64,000 nt of DNA from Tubulanus polymorphus (taxonomy: Eukaryota > Nemertea > Palaeonemertea > Tubulaniformes > Tubulanidae), in NCBI RefSeq assembly GCF_964204645.1, contig NC_134031.1, forward strand, positions 16,985,307 through 17,049,306, in the 5' to 3' direction. Below are positions 60,339 to 64,000 of the stretch, piece after piece. The position numbers were made by a program, and so were the translations under genes. A model generated the notes under the pieces. The model worked only from the letters and a program-made list of their open reading frames with translations. It was not told where the DNA came from and ran no database searches. The number at the start of each line of letters is the position of its first letter. The stretch's first letter is position 1.

Positions 60339-62659
60339 TTAAAAACGCAACGAGTCCTATTTATAAATGCGGACGGCGAAATATTGCGCATGTTTGTGCG
60401 AAAAATATCGCCACGTCCTGCACCGGGTAAATCGTAATGCAGAAAATATCACCGCGTATGTGTGCGATCGAAAGGCTGTCGACTCTTGAGGAGACAGAAA
60501 TAGTAGTAATTTAGTGTTTCTAGTGGTCCGTCGCCATTGAGATCTTTTAATAAACTGTCATGACGATCTCGTGGCTAAATGTAGGGCTCTTCTCGATCGG
60601 TTTCTATACTTTTCGTCGTCCAGCGGCGAATTAGACGGATATTGGTGGTGTCCGCTCTACTGGGAAATTAACCATCTTTTCCTGACAGTTTAATATACAT
60701 CTTCGTTCTTCTGTATTTATTGATGACGTGCGTGCAGTCAGTTTTTTCGGCGTCGAGTCGCAGTGTATATATGCCAATAGATATAGGAAAACGCGAAACG
60801 AATCTAGCGTGCGGATACTGGAAATCTTACAGCTGTTTGAAGGCATCGTTTTCGCGTCTTAACAAATAAGCCGTCACCAGTAACAGATGTGTACAAACGA
60901 CGAAAAAAAAGAACACGCTTCTATATCTAAATCATTATCTTCGGGTGACATGTAGGGAACAAAGTGGTTTGCGCTTTGCTAGTATATCACGAGTCATCAG
61001 TTCGAACAAATGCCACGTCATTAGCAGATAATCTTGTAACCAGACGATATGACAAGATTGGCTACAGTTTTTCTCACACGAAACTTGTGACGCAACCGTT
61101 ACAATCTCACCAACTTCGTGATGAATATTCCGCCCTATTGTTCATGACATCGACACAATTGCGTAATTGCCATGTCCGTTGAGGTAACTCTAGTTTTTAG
61201 TGTGTATTCTGGTGCCGTTTTTTTTTTCATTCGCTCGCGATGTCGTCCCCAGCGGTGGACTAAACGACAATGAATAATCATCGTAATGGATACAATAATA
61301 AGTAATGATGGAACCGCGCGGAGACACATTGTCGGCTTACGCTTGATCTACGAGATACGATCATGTCCGGCCTCGTAGCTAAAACTGTAAATTCCGTCTC
61401 TGATCGCTGCTAGCTCGATTCAAATGCTTCCTATTTCTCCGCTGTGATCTATTGACGAGTGTCGAATTCATTACATTCAATCTGATCCCAATTTGACAAC
61501 GTATACATAACAAAGTTCGACCAGAACTGGGTATGAACATCCGTTGCATTTGTTCACATTATTCTTACTTGTTAAACATTTCTTTACGTTTTTGTGTTAT
61601 GACGGTGCCCGGAAACCGAAAAATGGAAAAAGAAATCTTCATTATGCATAAGACATAGAAGGTGGAGAACTGTTTTGAAGAAGTTTTATATCAGGGGCGG
61701 ACCCAGCGACCACTCTTGAGATTAGCAAAGCTTATGAAAATGGCAAACGACAAACGAGCTGGGGGTCAGAAATTTTTGTAAAAATTTACTGCTTTTTGGT
61801 ACAATTTCCAAACAATAAATTAAGTATTGATGCAAAGTGCTTTCTAGAAAATGTGCTGCATTGAGATGTAGTTTCCAGGCAATACAGACGAGATCCCGAA
61901 GAATGGTGTGCCCTTTTGTTCAAAATAATCTGCCTCGTCTTGTAAAAATGTGTCCTGTTCTTTCTACTTCTGGAATTTCTTTGGACGACTAAATGTGCCA
62001 TTATTACTTTGGGCTATGAAGAAACGAAAAAGGGCACGACAGACATTTTCGCGACCGTAGTGTGTATGGCTGTACATTGTATCACCACGTTTCTTTTTTG
62101 TAATCATCATTCTTACCATATTATTGATATAACCCCTTGTGTTGGTAGTTTGAAATATCAAATGCCGTCTCACCAGAAATGCCGTTGGCTTTAGTTTTTT
62201 TTTGACCGTCTTAAAAAGTCTACTGCGCGACAGCTGATTGCCATGATCCAAGATAAAAAACAACATTAACCTAATCAACTTTACTAAAGATACAGTTTGT
62301 CTTCGTCGTGTTTTCTGGTCGCTATAAATCAGGAGTGCCGCATAGTGCGGACAAGGAATTTACTAGAACTAATGTGAAAACGGCGAACAAGGCGAAATTG
62401 ATTACTATGTCGACGAATCCAGTTGCCAGTTATGAAACTGGATAGAGAACGAGCGGCAACTTAGCGATGTTAGAGCGAGTGTGAGTGTGTGTGATAGGAG
62501 CGATAGAAAATTGAGTTATTTCTCAGCCGAGAATTTAGACACGATAATCGTCTGTTCAACGACAATTTCCGGCAACGTGTAAATGTTACAACCCGGAAAA
62601 TTGAAATAAATTTCCAGCAGCGTCGGCGGCGCGCGCCCGAGTACGTGTCAATCAGAAAC
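60339..62659. other. intergenic stretch, nothing supported
   Basis: Short open frames only. The last 250 bases become CpG-rich (GTCGGCGGCGCGCGCC near 62625), suggesting a promoter for a plus-strand transcript starting before 62660. Confidence 0.4.
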
Positions 62660-62816
62660 ATGGATACGTCGAGTCGTCGGCCTCTGATCGAAAAATCATA
62701 CGAAGATAATTCGATCCGAGGTCAATTTACTGCTTCGATAAACCGTTCGTCGCCACTGAAAGAAACGCCATCCATCACTAACTCTCCGGTTACCGCCGGC
62801 TCGAGAGCAAAACCAG
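62660..62816 (+). CDS. candidate first coding exon, product unknown
   Basis: ATG 62660 follows a CpG-rich tract and opens MDTSSRRPLIEKSYEDN, then SINRSSPLKETPSITNSP, reaching a possible donor CCAG|GTGTTC at 62816. If not spliced it stops at 62836. The RRPLIEKS stretch resembles N-terminal cytosolic sorting motifs of multi-pass transporters, but this is weak. Any further exon lies beyond the glutamine synthetase gene or outside the window. Confidence 0.3.
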
Positions 62817-63246
62817 GTGTTCTTGACAGAACATAGCTGTAATCACACATGAACTTAATGAAAATATGGCAACATTTGGTCCAGTCACTTCGGCATTTTT
62901 TTACGCGTACGCGTACATTGGCTACGATGCCTTCTCACTTTTCAGGAGATCGAAATGACATGCAATTTCTCTTTCTAAGATGTGGTGTCATATCTTAGAT
63001 GAAGTCTCTGTCTCATAGCTCAGTTTAGATAAAATCTATATTTTTGTTACCACATATATTTATTGTTATTTACACACAAAGAGACAATGATTTAATTGTT
63101 TACTTCAATTTCTTGAATTCAATTTCAGTGCAAAATGATCCGTCTGTTTATCTAGTTTATCTAAGATTCTTACGGGATGATAGTGGTAAATTAGTATTCA
63201 ATTCGTATCGATAAATGAATGCATCATATTGGGATCGTATTTCCAG

Positions 63247-63252
63247 TTTATT
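63247..63252 (-). terminator. poly(A) signal adjacent to the glutamine synthetase stop
   Basis: On the minus strand AATAAA begins two bases after the TAG stop (TAGACAATAAAC). Another AATAAA lies near 63056-63061. If the first were used the 3' UTR would be only 10-30 nt. Confidence 0.35.
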
Positions 63253-63254
63253 GT

Positions 63255-63825
63255 CTATTCGTTCAAGACGCATGTTCGGACGAGGGCTTCGGTTACTGAG
63301 TACGGATCGCAGTTCGAGGAGGGTCGTCTATCCTCGAAATACCCGCACTTGTCGTCCATCACCTGGCGGGGAATACGGATACTAGTTCCTCGATTAGCGA
63401 CACCAGCCGAGAAATCGTGGATACTAGAAGTTTCATGGGCGCCCGTTAGGCGGCGTTCATTGTCTTTTCCCTCATTGGGGTCGTAGGCTTTAATGTGTCT
63501 CATGTGTTGTTTTGATAAGCGTTCAACAGCTGCTTCAATCACTCTAAGAAATTGCAAAAATATAAATCATAAATCAACATTCGATACAGTCGGGTAAATG
63601 ACAAATGAAGTAGATTTTAACTCACTTGTCGCCACCCTTTTCTCTCATTGCCAGCGTGGAAAAGTTCGTATGCGCACCGGCACCGTTCCAATCACCCTCC
63701 ATCGGCTTAGGGTCCAGCGTAGCGCAGACTCCGAAATCCTCTGTGACTCTGTGCAACAAGAATCGGGCAATCCACAAGTGGTCTCCCATACTGATACCCT
63801 CACACGGTCCGACCTGGAACTCCCA
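63255..63825 (-). CDS. GLUL: glutamine synthetase, last two exons
   Basis: Glutamine synthetase condenses glutamate and ammonia using ATP, in the cytosol or mitochondrion. In-window exons: 63825-63626 and 63543-63255, in phase; the 5' exons are beyond 64 kb. The first reads [18 protein letters not shown], then [18 protein letters not shown] and [15 protein letters not shown]. The last reads [62 protein letters not shown] and ends TCVLNE. These are the class II enzyme's ATP- and glutamate-binding segments. The protein stops at LNE, about ten residues short of the vertebrate C-terminus; this tail is variable. Unambiguous family. Confidence 0.97.
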
Positions 63826-64000
63826 CTGAAATATCGACGAAATACATACATTGTTATATTCAGACGCATATTTCTATTGTTATTACGATATATCCATTAC
63901 AATTCAATTTTCTCCGAACGATACGATTTTATCGATGCAGGTATGCATTACACTAAAGCTATGTATGTTATTATAACTATAAATAGCGAATTAAAAAACA

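Overview
The window is nuclear DNA from an invertebrate animal. Its genes are split by introns with GT-AG borders. Every recognisable protein is a bilaterian family, and the DNA is AT-rich, carries unmethylated-looking CpG stretches and is packed with short inverted-repeat elements of the kind common in spiralians (molluscs, annelids and relatives). The phylum is an inference; nothing in the sequence fixes the species. No bacterial, viral or CRISPR features were seen.

Layout. 1-11.2 kb is gene-poor and is probably intron of a NOS1AP (CAPON) orthologue, whose first coding exon lies on the minus strand at 11241-11367. 14.5-18.4 kb holds a complete 11-exon PLP-dependent decarboxylase of the GADL1/CSAD/GAD group (521 aa, plus). 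19.6-20.8 kb holds an intronless rhodopsin-like GPCR (plus). 22.8-28.2 kb holds a complete Prrx paired-type homeobox gene with TATA and CCAAT boxes (plus). It runs tail to tail into a 769-aa coiled-coil protein gene on the minus strand (28.3-31.1 kb). 32.9-36.1 kb holds two closely spaced plus-strand genes: a small CAP/SCP-domain protein whose tetrad is largely lost, and PRADC1, a PA-domain secretory protein. 36.1-53 kb is mostly gene-free. 53.1-55.0 kb carries the large first coding exon of a PRRT3/PRRT4-like multi-pass membrane protein, with a likely 5' UTR exon near 49.0 kb; its 3' exons were not found. At the right edge, the last two exons of glutamine synthetase lie on the minus strand (63.26-63.83 kb).

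The genes do not form one pathway. GADL1/CSAD-like decarboxylase, NOS1AP, the GPCR and glutamine synthetase all fit neural or amino-acid metabolism, but this looks like ordinary linkage. Exon models were built by hand from reading frame, splice sites and family resemblance, and phases were checked to be consistent across every junction given.

The most interesting structure outside the genes is repetitive. One element family (copies at 17.2, 22.6, 27.1 and 28.8 kb) sits in introns of three neighbouring genes. One copy is a 109-bp near-perfect inverted repeat inside the decarboxylase pre-mRNA. This family and a separate element at 59.6 kb share a CTGANGA...GAAAYGTCG core that resembles a hammerhead ribozyme core. 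Several further families have GGGCC termini, and there are tRNA-like SINE pieces.
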